Source: an uncultured bacterium
Lineage (GTDB): Bacteria > Verrucomicrobiota > Lentisphaeria > Victivallales > UBA1829
Direction: 5' to 3'
Assembly: GCA_902802585.1 (NCBI GenBank)
Contig: CADCMR010000002.1
Coordinates: 152,562-216,561, forward strand
DNA length: 64,000 nucleotides
Each line of letters begins with the position of its first letter. The stretch's first letter is position 1. Below the pieces are notes generated by a model that was not told where the DNA came from, did not search any database, and saw only the letters and a program-made list of their open reading frames with translations. Shown one piece after another: positions 34,765 to 42,645 of the stretch. Made by a program: the position numbers and the translations under genes.

Positions 34765-35837
34765 GATTTGCTCCCGTAGATTTTGGACAGCACCGCCCAG
34801 ACCTTCACGATCTGGACGGACGTGCCGATGGAGATGCGCACATAGCGTTTCGTGCGCGGATACGGGAAATACCGAACGAGGATGTTGCGGGCACGGAGCT
34901 CGCGGAAACAGCGTTCGCCGTCGCGGTCGGGCGGCGAGGCGAAGAGGAAATTCGTCTCGGACGGGACAACCTCGAACCCGAGGTCGAGCAGTCCGGTCAG
35001 GAGCATCTCGCGCGCAAGGCGGATCTTCTCGACGCATTCCTCGAAATACTTCTTGTCTTGGAGCGCGGCGACGGCGAGCATCTGCGTGAGGTAGGAGACG
35101 TTGTACGAATCCTTCATCTTCATCATGCCGGCGATCGTGCGCGGATGCGCCAGCGCGAACCCGAAGCGGAGTCCGGCGAGCGAACGCGACTTCGAGAACG
35201 TACGGGACACGATCACGTTCGGGAAGCGGGTCACGAAGTCCGCGCAGTTGTCGGACGCGAAGTCGGCGTACGCCTCGTCGATCAGAACCATACCCTTGTA
35301 GTTGGCGCAGATGTACTCCATCATGGAGCGCGGGAAACTGTTGCCGGTCGGGGCGTTCGGACGCGCGATGAGGAAGAGGTTGGTGCCTTCGAGCTGTTCC
35401 AGGATGTCGTCCGGCAGCCCGAAGTCGTCCGCGAGGTCGATATAACGCACCGGCGCGCCGTGGAGCGCCGCCAGCGTGGGGTACAGCGTGTAGGACGGGC
35501 GCAGGCAGGCGATCGGCAGGTCAGCCGAGGAGAAACACCGCACCGTGATGCTCAGGGTGTCGTCCGAGCCGTTGCACGCGATCACATGGTCGCGCGTCAG
35601 CCCGAACATCTTCGCGATCTCGTCGCGGACGGGATCCGAGGTCGGATTCGGGTACAGGCGGAGGCGTTCCGGGTCGATCGAGGAAAGCGCCTGGAAGACG
35701 CCGGGACACGGCGGGAACGGGTTTTCGTTGGTATTGAGCTTGATGAGCTCGGGGATATTGAGCTGTTCGCCGGGGGCGTAGCCGTCCATGCGGTCGATGT
35801 CCTTGCGGAAATACGATGTATAGCGGTCGGGAGTCAT
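34761..35837 (-). CDS. hisC: Histidinol-phosphate aminotransferase
   Basis: A 358-residue class I/II PLP enzyme. LNTNENPFPPCPGV at the N-terminus and the PLP lysine in SRTFSKSRSLAGLRFGF are the HisC signatures; IDEAYADF precedes them. It makes histidinol phosphate from imidazole-acetol phosphate. It lies 18 bp after hisD. Confidence 0.95.
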   Translation of the reverse strand: MTPDRYTSYFRKDIDRMDGYAPGEQLNIPELIKLNTNENPFPPCPGVFQALSSIDPERLRLYPNPTSDPVRDEIAKMFGLTRDHVIACNGSDDTLSITVRCFSSADLPIACLRPSYTLYPTLAALHGAPVRYIDLADDFGLPDDILEQLEGTNLFLIARPNAPTGNSFPRSMMEYICANYKGMVLIDEAYADFASDNCADFVTRFPNVIVSRTFSKSRSLAGLRFGFALAHPRTIAGMMKMKDSYNVSYLTQMLAVAALQDKKYFEECVEKIRLAREMLLTGLLDLGFEVVPSETNFLFASPPDRDGERCFRELRARNILVRYFPYPRTKRYVRISIGTSVQIVKVWAVLSKIYGSKS

Positions 35838-35855
35838 TGATTGTTGCCTTTCGCG

Positions 35856-37154
35856 TTATTTCCGTCCGGTCCGGCGGATGGATGCGCTGCGCCCGTGGGC
35901 ATCCAGTCCTTCGAGCTCGGCGAAGTGTTCGATCGCGTCCACCTCGCGCATCAGTGCGTTTTCCGTGAACGACAGGATGCTGCTGCGGCAGAAGAAATCG
36001 CCCGCGGTGATGCCGTGGAAGAACCGGGCGGTCCCGGCGGTCGGCAGCACGTGGCTTGGTCCGGCGGTGAAATCGCCCGCGGGTTCCGGCGTCCACGGAC
36101 CGAGGAAGATCGCACCCGCGGCGTGGATGCGCTTCGCGAATTTGGCGGGGGCGGCGCAGTGGAGTTCGAGGTGCTCCGGCGCGAACTTTCCGGCGATCTC
36201 CGCCGCCTCGTCCATGGAGGCGCAGCGGATCAGGAAAATGCCGTTCGCCAGCACCTTCTGAAGCGGTCCCTGCCGGGTGAGCGTCCTGGACTGTTCGAGA
36301 ATCTGCGCCTGAACGTCGGCGAGCACTTTTTTGGAATCCGTGACCAGGACCGCCTGTTCCAGGCCGGAGCCGTGCTCCGCCTGCGACAGGATGTCGGCGG
36401 CGGTCCAGGCGGAGTTCACGCTGCCGTCGGCGACCACCATGACCTCGGACGGTCCGGCGACCATGTCGATGGCGACGCGCCCGTAGACGTAGCGTTTTGC
36501 AGCGGCGACGTAGGCGTTGCCGGGGCCGACGATCTTCTCGACGGCAGGGACCGTCTCCGTACCGTAGGCAAGCGCGGCGATCGCCGTTGCGCCGCCCATC
36601 TTGTAGACGGACGTGGCGCCCGCGGCGACCAGCGCGTACAGCGTGGCGGGGTTGATGCTTCCATCCTTGCGCGGAGGCGTGGCGGCGATGATCTCGCGGA
36701 CCCCTGCGGCTTTCGCGATCGCGACCGTGTGGAGCGCGCTGGAGACCAGCGGAGCCGTGCCGCCCGGCACATAGCACGCCACGCGGTCCATCGGCTTGAA
36801 CTGCTCGCCGAGCGTGACGCCGGGACGCGGATGCGAGGTCCACGAACGCGGAATCTGCATCTTCGCGAAAGCGGTGATATTGTCGAACGCGAGCTTGATC
36901 GCGGCTTTGGTCTTGCGGGAGACGGCTTTCTTCGCGGCGGCGATCTCCTCATCGGAGACCTTCAGCTCGGGCGAAGTCAGGATCACGCGGTCGAACTTCG
37001 CGATCTGCGACAGGACGGCCGCGTCGCCGTGCGCACGGACCTCGTCCACGATCGCCTGTGCCCGCTCCTCAATCTCGGGGGGGCACGCCGGCCGGGTATA
37101 AAGCGATTGAAGCGTCTGCTCGTAATCGGCATCGGTGCAGTCAATGATTTTCAT
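35856..37154 (-). CDS. hisD: Histidinol dehydrogenase
   Basis: A 432-residue zinc enzyme that oxidises histidinol to histidine. The start at 37154 has AAAGGACC upstream; the open frame to 37385 crosses AT-rich non-coding DNA. Signatures seen are YVPGGTAPLVSS, IVGPGNAYVAAAKRYVYG, IDMVAGPSEVMVVAD and the active-site block GPSHVLPT. It is the first gene of the operon hisD-hisC-(secreted protein)-cmk-ybgC-ychJ. The other his genes are elsewhere. Confidence 0.95.
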   Translation of the reverse strand: MKIIDCTDADYEQTLQSLYTRPACPPEIEERAQAIVDEVRAHGDAAVLSQIAKFDRVILTSPELKVSDEEIAAAKKAVSRKTKAAIKLAFDNITAFAKMQIPRSWTSHPRPGVTLGEQFKPMDRVACYVPGGTAPLVSSALHTVAIAKAAGVREIIAATPPRKDGSINPATLYALVAAGATSVYKMGGATAIAALAYGTETVPAVEKIVGPGNAYVAAAKRYVYGRVAIDMVAGPSEVMVVADGSVNSAWTAADILSQAEHGSGLEQAVLVTDSKKVLADVQAQILEQSRTLTRQGPLQKVLANGIFLIRCASMDEAAEIAGKFAPEHLELHCAAPAKFAKRIHAAGAIFLGPWTPEPAGDFTAGPSHVLPTAGTARFFHGITAGDFFCRSSILSFTENALMREVDAIEHFAELEGLDAHGRSASIRRTGRK

Positions 37155-37321
37155 GGAACAGGTCCTTTCTGATTCGGGGGCGCAAACATTAATCCATATA
37201 AGATAGCTCAAAAAACGTATTTTTCCAGTCAAAACGCCCAAAAAGACGATTTTTTCAGCTCCGGCGGACCACCGTTGCGGAAAAGAAACGACTTTTTTTT
37301 GAAAAAAACGCATCGGGACAC

Positions 37322-37349
37322 TTGCATTTTCTGAAATCCCGTCTAAATT
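37322..37349 (+). promoter_or_regulatory. Promoter of the candidate ncRNA
   Basis: TTGCAT (37322-37327), 16 bp, TAAATT (37344-37349), placing the RNA start at about 37355. Confidence 0.45.
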
Positions 37350-37355
37350 AAACGT

Positions 37356-37465
37356 CAGGAAGCAGTGGTTCATTCCTCTGAACAAAGAATATATCGGGGC
37401 CGCAAGGCCTTATTGCACCTACTGTTAAGTTGGAGCGGTATATGAAACCCTGCTTCTGTTTTTTT
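37356..37465 (+). ncRNA. Candidate structured small RNA of about 110 nt, family not identified
   Basis: A gene-free stretch (37155-37632) holds a compact unit: a promoter-like pair, then 37356-37373 that pairs with 37442-37458 (about 15 pairs with two mismatches and a bulge), ending exactly in seven T residues (37459-37465). Inside is a small hairpin GGCC-GCAA-GGCC (37398-37409) with a GNRA-type loop. A long closing stem, an open middle and a T-run end resemble 6S RNA, but it is shorter than usual 6S (160-200 nt) and I see no decisive 6S motif. The 5' AGGAAGCAG resembles part of SRP RNA, but the matching half is absent. No ORF fits. Confidence 0.5.
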
Positions 37466-37520
37466 GCCTTTTTGCGGATTGCGGTTGTTTTTTCCGAATC
37501 CGCTTTTTTCGTTTAGCGGC

Positions 37521-37549
37521 TTGATTTTTTAGCTTTCAGGTATTATGTT
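37521..37549 (+). promoter_or_regulatory. Promoter of the ExbB-like/coiled-coil gene pair
   Basis: TTGATT (37521-37526), 17 bp, TATGTT (37544-37549), about 77 bases before the GTG start at 37633. Confidence 0.55.
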
Positions 37550-37632
37550 AATGTAGTTGTATGAATTTATCCGCATGGCACACTGCGCGGTTGACACAAC
37601 CAAATCAATATCCCGCAAACAGGAGGTATCCC

Positions 37633-38226
37633 GTGAACAAAACGCCTCAGAATACCGGGTCCGGCTCCGGACATTCCGCCCTCATCTACAATATCGCGAT
37701 TGTCGCGCTCGCGATCATCATCATTCTCATCCTGTCGTTCCTCTACAGAAAGAACGATTTCTTCCGTTCGCTCTTCGAAGGCGACGTGACCACCCCGACG
37801 CAGATGGCGAGCGAAAACGACATCCGCGAGGCGGCGAAGAACGTCGAGCAGATCAATAAGACCGCTGCGAACCTTTCGTTCTTCATCCTCATGCTCATCC
37901 TGGTCCTCCAGGCGATAGCGTTCATGATGGCGGCGAAAGTCTTCTCCGGACTGAAGCGAAGCGCGGAAGCGGTCGCGATCCGGCTGAAAAAGCTTGAGAA
38001 CGCCGACCTCTTCCTCGACCTGCCCCTGTACTTCGGTCTGCTCGGCACCGTCTCCAGCTTCATCGTGATGTCCTTCAACCCGAACATCAGCCGCCTGATC
38101 GCCTACTCCTCCACACTCGTCGGCATCATCTTCAGCGTGATCCTCCGCCTGCTCTTCCAGTATCCGCTCAAGCAGGCGCTCATCACCGCCGCCGACGAAC
38201 CCAACGGAAAGGAATCCGAACAGTGA
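37633..38226 (+). CDS. MotA/TolQ/ExbB-like membrane protein (divergent)
   Basis: A 197-residue protein. GTG 37633 is chosen because AGGAGG lies just upstream; an in-frame ATG at 37561 has no ribosome site. Four hydrophobic segments are seen (about 16-37, 80-104, 131-149, 153-175). The third reads LPLYFGLLGTVSSFIVMSF, very like the third helix of TolQ/ExbB/MotA proton-channel subunits (LLGLLGTVxGxI). Compared with ExbB it lacks the long cytoplasmic loop after helix 1 and has a short helical linker instead. Its stop overlaps the start of the next gene (GTGA). Inference: it is the channel part of an ion-driven motor whose partner is the coiled-coil protein. Confidence 0.72.
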   Translation: MNKTPQNTGSGSGHSALIYNIAIVALAIIIILILSFLYRKNDFFRSLFEGDVTTPTQMASENDIREAAKNVEQINKTAANLSFFILMLILVLQAIAFMMAAKVFSGLKRSAEAVAIRLKKLENADLFLDLPLYFGLLGTVSSFIVMSFNPNISRLIAYSSTLVGIIFSVILRLLFQYPLKQALITAADEPNGKESEQ

Positions 38227-40034
38227 ACCGGTCCATTCTCATTGTCACATGCGACTTCCTGGTCCTGGCGGCAATGTCCCTGTCGATCGGGATGAACGAG
38301 GTCGGCGACCCCGCCGGGGCCGCGAAGATTTCGTCGCCCGCGACCCGGCTGGTCGAGATGATCGACGAGGAACTGGCTCGCCACGAGGAAGTGAAGCAGC
38401 AGAAGGACGAGCTGGCGAAACGCCTTGAGGAATTCCGCACGCTCGCGCTCAAGGACGAAAAGCAGATCGCGTCCAAGGACGAGGAGATCAAACAGGCGCA
38501 GGCAAAGCTCGCCGAAACGCTCGCCGCCCTCACACAGTCAAAAAACGAACTCGCATCCGAAAAGACGAAATCCGAACAGGAACAGGTGAAGAGCGCTGCC
38601 GAACTTGCGAAGAGCGCCGCCGAGCTCGCGAAGACGAAAAAGGAACTTGACGAACGCGAAGCCGCGCTGAAGCGTTCCGCCGCGGTCATCGAACAGAAGG
38701 AAAGCGAACTGAAGATTTCCGCGCAGGAACTCGTTGAACGAGACAAGGTCATCCGCGACAGCGAAACCCTCCTCGAAACGAGCGAACGCTCCCTCGCACG
38801 CGTCACGCAGGAAAAGGCCGCCGCGACCGAAAAGCTCCAGCAGAGCGAAAAGAACCTGTCCCGGGCTTCCGGCCAGCTCGAACTGACGAAGAAAGAACTT
38901 GAGGCGCTCCGCGAACAGGCGCGCCTCGACCGCGCGCGCGCCGAAGAGGCCCTCGCGAAGTTCCACGCATCCGAACTCGAACTCGCGGAAACGAAATCCA
39001 AGCTCACGTCCACGCAGACTCAGCTGAACGGCATGGTGCGCGTGCTGGCGGACGTCAATTCCGATCTTTCCAAGACAAAATCCGAGCTTGACAAATCCGA
39101 GCAGTCGCTCGCCGTCTCGAGGGAGACGATCGCCCAGAACGAACGCCTTATGAGCGAGAAGGACCGGACGATCGCGCAGACAGAAACGATCCTGTCCCAG
39201 AAGGACAAGGTGATCGAAGACAAGGACCGCGACCTCTCCGAGACCAAAAAGGAAGCGGACGAGCTGAAGAAGCTGCTCAACAACGACGTCCTCACCAGCT
39301 ACAACGCCTCTGCGCTCGAGCTCTCCTTCCACCTCGTAAACGACCGCCTATTCAACAACATCGTCATCGACAAGTCGTTCTTCCTCCCAGCCGTCACGCT
39401 CGGAGGAAAGACCTGGCTCGTTTCCGCATTCCGCGACACCACCGGACTCAACCTCCACTCCGGCTACACCAAGGTCACGGAACTCCAGTATAAGGTACGC
39501 CGTCCGCAGAGCAAGGATAAATGGTCCGCCGTCAACGGTCCCGCCCTCTGTCTCGCCGAAGACGCACGCGTGTGCCTGTTCCCCGTCGCCGCGGACAAGA
39601 CTGAACCGATCCGCGTGATCACCTTCGGCGCGCTCCGCGAACGCGGGCTCGACAACCTCACGATTTTCAAGTCCGCGACCTTCTCGAAGGATTCCGCCGA
39701 CATCACGGGCCGCTGCTCCGTGAGCATGGAGCAAGGCGACAATTACCTTTACATCCGCAATCCGAACCGCTCCTCCAGCGAGCTGAAGGCGGAAGTCGGC
39801 GACGTCGTGCTCTCGAAGGAAGGATTCTTCGTCGGCGTGGTCGTGAAAGTCTCCTCGACAGACCTCGGGCAGACCTCCACGGCGCAGTGCTTCGTCTTCA
39901 CCGGCGAACCCGAACTGGCGAAAGCGGATCAGCTCCGCCTCACGAAGGAGCCGTCCCAGACGCTCTACTACGACTTCGTGGACAAGCACGAAGCCCTGCG
40001 GAAAGCCACCGAACAGCTTGACAAGAAGAGATAA
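38223..40034 (+). CDS. Long coiled-coil protein with N-terminal membrane helix and C-terminal globular domain
   Basis: A 603-residue protein starting at GTG 38223. It has an N-terminal helix (MNRSILIVTCDFLVLAAMSL), then about 320 residues of unbroken heptad-type Glu/Lys/Ala-rich coiled coil (residues 38-360) and a C-terminal beta-rich domain of about 240 residues (LSFHLVNDRLFNNIVID...VGDVVLSKEGFFVGVVVKV). The GDVVLSKEG-FFVGVV portion recalls the last strands of trypsin-like folds, but no catalytic His/Asp/Ser set was found. One helix plus a long stalk is the layout of a MotB/ExbD/ZorA-type stator arm. Coupling to the ExbB-like gene suggests one complex. The function is not known. Confidence 0.75.
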   Translation: MNRSILIVTCDFLVLAAMSLSIGMNEVGDPAGAAKISSPATRLVEMIDEELARHEEVKQQKDELAKRLEEFRTLALKDEKQIASKDEEIKQAQAKLAETLAALTQSKNELASEKTKSEQEQVKSAAELAKSAAELAKTKKELDEREAALKRSAAVIEQKESELKISAQELVERDKVIRDSETLLETSERSLARVTQEKAAATEKLQQSEKNLSRASGQLELTKKELEALREQARLDRARAEEALAKFHASELELAETKSKLTSTQTQLNGMVRVLADVNSDLSKTKSELDKSEQSLAVSRETIAQNERLMSEKDRTIAQTETILSQKDKVIEDKDRDLSETKKEADELKKLLNNDVLTSYNASALELSFHLVNDRLFNNIVIDKSFFLPAVTLGGKTWLVSAFRDTTGLNLHSGYTKVTELQYKVRRPQSKDKWSAVNGPALCLAEDARVCLFPVAADKTEPIRVITFGALRERGLDNLTIFKSATFSKDSADITGRCSVSMEQGDNYLYIRNPNRSSSELKAEVGDVVLSKEGFFVGVVVKVSSTDLGQTSTAQCFVFTGEPELAKADQLRLTKEPSQTLYYDFVDKHEALRKATEQLDKKR

Positions 40035-40070
40035 CCCCGCGCAACAAATATTTCACCTCAAAATCATTCA

Positions 40071-40105
40071 GGCGGCGCACACCGGACACCATCCGTTGCG
40101 CCGCC
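40071..40105 (+). terminator. Hairpin after the coiled-coil gene
   Basis: A perfect 9-bp stem (40071-40079 with 40097-40105) is followed by GGTTCTTATT; the T-tract is weak. Confidence 0.5.
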
Positions 40106-40193
40106 GGTTCTTATTCCGAGCTCAGGAGTACCTCTCTATAACCGCCGGGCAAAAGACTGAAACGCCGCCCGGCTTCTTCAGGACCGCATCACC

Positions 40194-40565
40194 ATGCAGA
40201 AAATCATCGAAACAATCGTCTCCATCCCCGCCATCTACCGCACGATCTTCCTTCTCATCTGCTCGAACTGCTTCATGACGTTCGCCTGGTACGGACACCT
40301 GAAGAACATGGCGAGCAAGCCGTGGTGGCTGGCCGCCATCGTCAGCTGGGGGATTGCTTTGTTCGAATATCTGCTGCAGGTGCCCGCGAACCGCATCGGC
40401 TACACAACACTCACGCTCGCCCAGCTCAAGATCATGCAGGAGGTCATCACGCTCTCCGTCTTCGTGCCGTTCTCCGTGTTCTTCATGGGCGAGAAATTCC
40501 GCCTCGACTTCGTCTGGGCCGCCCTCTGCCTCTGCGGCGCCGTCTTCTTCATCTTCCGCAAGTAA
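40194..40565 (+). CDS. DMT-superfamily small membrane protein (DUF486)
   Basis: A 123-residue protein with four membrane helices. LLICSNCFMTFAWYGHLK at the N-terminus and QLKIMQEVITLSVFVPFSVFFMGE in the second half are the DUF486 signatures, a family of small drug/metabolite-like transporters of unknown substrate. AGGA lies upstream of the ATG at 40194. It is separated from the coiled-coil gene by a hairpin, so it is likely a separate unit. Confidence 0.85.
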   Translation: MQKIIETIVSIPAIYRTIFLLICSNCFMTFAWYGHLKNMASKPWWLAAIVSWGIALFEYLLQVPANRIGYTTLTLAQLKIMQEVITLSVFVPFSVFFMGEKFRLDFVWAALCLCGAVFFIFRK

Positions 40566-40693
40566 CGGATCGTGTAGTCTTCTGACACTGTTTTGCCTCC
40601 TGGGTTACTTGGGCTTTGACCGACAGTCTAAGCTTCATGTACTCCAGGAGACTTTTCTGCGCAACTTGAGTCTAAAGATTTCTCGGCTACTTA

Positions 40694-40715
40694 CCGGCTG
40701 AGCCGGGTTCTTTTT
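40694..40715 (+). terminator. Short hairpin with T-run after the DUF486 gene
   Basis: CCGGC-TGA-GCCGG (40694-40706) is followed by GTTCTTTTTG. The 130 bp between the gene and this hairpin show no other feature. Confidence 0.5.
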
Positions 40716-40728
40716 GACAAGAATGTGT

Positions 40729-40760
40729 AAAAAAAAGGGTCCGGAGATGAGTCCGGACCC
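40729..40760 (-). terminator. Rho-independent terminator of the beta-helix protein gene
   Basis: A perfect 8-bp stem (40737-40744 with 40753-40760) is followed on the minus strand by eight T residues (40729-40736). Confidence 0.85.
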
Positions 40761-40787
40761 GTAAGAAAAGCAGTGCTGACAGACGGG

Positions 40788-42128
40788 TCAGTTGATCTTC
40801 GCCTCGGCGGCGGGTTTTTCGTCCTTGACGACCTGTGCGCCGTATCCCTTGTAAGCGCCGAAGAGCTTGAAGGTCTCTTCGAGCGGATAGCGGTTGCCGT
40901 ACATGGAGACCTTGGTCTCGATCTTGCCGACCTTGTTCATGCCCATGGCGGCGCGGAAGAGGTTGGCGGGAGAGTTTTCGTCGAAATCGGTGGTCTCGGA
41001 GTAGGAGGCGTTGAGGAAGGCGGTGAGGTATGCCTGGTTGATCGCACCCTTAAACGCGCCCGGATCCTTGAGGGAGACGTTGTCCTCGACGCTTTCCATG
41101 CCGGGGAAGTCGACCATGTCTTCGAACTCGTCGGAATCGACGCGGAGCTTGAGGATGCTGGGGCTCTTCACGACGGTAACGTCCGCCTGCTTGTTGAGGA
41201 AGAAGACGTTGTTGTCGATGGAGACCTTTTTGGTCTTGGGATCGCCCATGGCGTTGTCGACGCCGGCGAAGACGCTGAGGCCGAAGATGTTGTGGTGGAC
41301 ATTGGAGTTGACCTTGGCGTTGCAGCGGTAGCCGTAGCCCATGTCGCCGAAGTCGTCAGTGCGGCTCCAAGAGAAGAGGACGGTGTTGTTCGCGAATTCG
41401 CAGGTCACGTCGCCGTTCTGGGAGCTGGAGCAGAGGACGTTGCAGGAGATCATGCGGCAGGCGACGAAGAGGTTGTTCTCGACGGTGACTTTGCCCTTGT
41501 AGAGGTTGATGTTGATGCCGTAGTTGCCGCTGTTGGAGAAGACGCAGTTGCGGACGATGATGTTGCCTTCAAAACGGCCCTGCGTTTCGCTGTAGATGGA
41601 GTAGGATTTCGCGGAGGCGAATTTGTCCTTGGAGCCCTTGGCGGGGGGTTCGAGCCACATGCCGGTCTCGACGCCTTCCGGCTTGCCCTTGGTGTCGTGG
41701 TAGCTGTTCATGAAGGACTGGTCAATCACGATGCCGTCGAGGACCATGTCGGGACCCTTGCCGTTCGGGAGCTTGAGGGAGATCACGCCGAGACCCTTGG
41801 AGTCGTTCTTGTCGTTCGGGGGCTGGATCTTGGTGGTGAACTTGGCGAGGTCGCGGGTGGCGAAGTCGTCGGAGTAGCCGCCCTTGATGGTGAGGGGCTT
41901 GTCGATGATGATCTCGCTGGCTCCGAGCGCGCCGGAGTAGTTGCCCGCCGCCATGTAGATGGTGTCGCCGGGCTGGGCGGCCTTGACCGCGTCGAGGAGC
42001 GCCTTGAAGGGCTCTTCCTTCGTGCCGGGGCCTTTCTTCTTGCCGTTGTTCTGCGAGATGTAGAGGTCGGCGCCGAAGACGGACGCGCCGATCGCGAGGC
42101 ACATCAGGGACATCAGGAGTTTTTTCAT
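40788..42128 (-). CDS. Secreted right-handed parallel beta-helix protein (pectate-lyase-like fold)
   Basis: A 446-residue protein with a signal peptide (residues 1-19, VFG-A). The mature part starts DLYISQNNGKKKGPGTKEEPFKALLDAVKAAQPGDTIYMAAGNY, the DUF1565/beta-helix cap found in extracellular polysaccharide lyases and sulfatase-associated proteins. Repeated strands with Asn ladders follow (GNIIVRNCVFSNSGNYGI, KVTVENNLFVACR, NSNVHHNIFGLS, KVSIDNNVFFL). No lyase catalytic motif could be assigned. It has its own promoter and a strong terminator. AAAGGTC is the ribosome site. Confidence 0.85.
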   Translation of the reverse strand: MKKLLMSLMCLAIGASVFGADLYISQNNGKKKGPGTKEEPFKALLDAVKAAQPGDTIYMAAGNYSGALGASEIIIDKPLTIKGGYSDDFATRDLAKFTTKIQPPNDKNDSKGLGVISLKLPNGKGPDMVLDGIVIDQSFMNSYHDTKGKPEGVETGMWLEPPAKGSKDKFASAKSYSIYSETQGRFEGNIIVRNCVFSNSGNYGININLYKGKVTVENNLFVACRMISCNVLCSSSQNGDVTCEFANNTVLFSWSRTDDFGDMGYGYRCNAKVNSNVHHNIFGLSVFAGVDNAMGDPKTKKVSIDNNVFFLNKQADVTVVKSPSILKLRVDSDEFEDMVDFPGMESVEDNVSLKDPGAFKGAINQAYLTAFLNASYSETTDFDENSPANLFRAAMGMNKVGKIETKVSMYGNRYPLEETFKLFGAYKGYGAQVVKDEKPAAEAKIN

Positions 42129-42228
42129 GTTGTGTGACCTTTCAGTTTGAGGTTATATAGGGTTGTATTGTGTTGTTTGCGTTGCCGCGCATCCGCCATT
42201 TTCAGGCGAAAAGATGTGCGTTTTGTCT

Positions 42229-42257
42229 AATATAATCCCGTTCATCCGGAAAAGCAA
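42229..42257 (-). promoter_or_regulatory. Promoter of the beta-helix protein gene
   Basis: Minus strand TTGCTT (42252-42257), 17 bp, TATATT (42229-42234), about 94 bases before the ATG. The gap 42129-42645 (517 bp) holds this promoter, a small palindrome GCTGTA-GAA-TACAGC (42490-42504) and the esterase promoter. Open frames in it have no ribosome site or recognisable family. Confidence 0.58.
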
Positions 42258-42533
42258 GCCGGAAAGGGGAAACTCTGACATATTTTTCAGAAAAAGCGCC
42301 GGGAGGTTCTTTTTTTCTCAGCGAATCATCCACGCCACGGAACGGACGCTTTGCAATCCGCGTTCCGGTCCAGGCTGTTCCCATCATGCTATTCCTGGCT
42401 TCAATTCGGTCTCTTCCTCGTATCATGAAACGGCATTCATCCCATTCCTTCCTCAATTCATCTGCTCCAAGCAAGAGATCCTCAAAAAAGCTGTAGAATA
42501 CAGCAATTTTGTCCCCTATCCTCAAAAAAACGG

Positions 42534-42561
42534 TTGATTTTTTGTCTTGGGAATGTATATT
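42534..42561 (+). promoter_or_regulatory. Promoter of the CE1-like esterase gene
   Basis: TTGATT (42534-42539), 16 bp, TATATT (42556-42561), about 78 bases before the ATG at 42646. Confidence 0.62.
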
Positions 42562-42645
42562 AGACGATGTTCTCAAAAACGGGCCGACTTCTGATCGTCA
42601 GGTGACTTCAGGAGAAGCCCAAAAACGTAACAAGGAGTTCGAAAC

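Noticed and set aside
37358..37366. AGGAAGCAG resembling SRP RNA
   Set aside because: The pairing half of SRP domain IV is absent and the motif is in the wrong place in the transcript.
34761..37385. Longer starts for the secreted protein, hisC and hisD frames
   Set aside because: Ribosome sites, ATGA overlaps and family alignments place the starts at 34764, 35837 and 37154.
42202..42576. 124-codon minus-strand frame upstream of the beta-helix gene
   Set aside because: No ribosome site or family; it runs across both promoters of this intergenic region.
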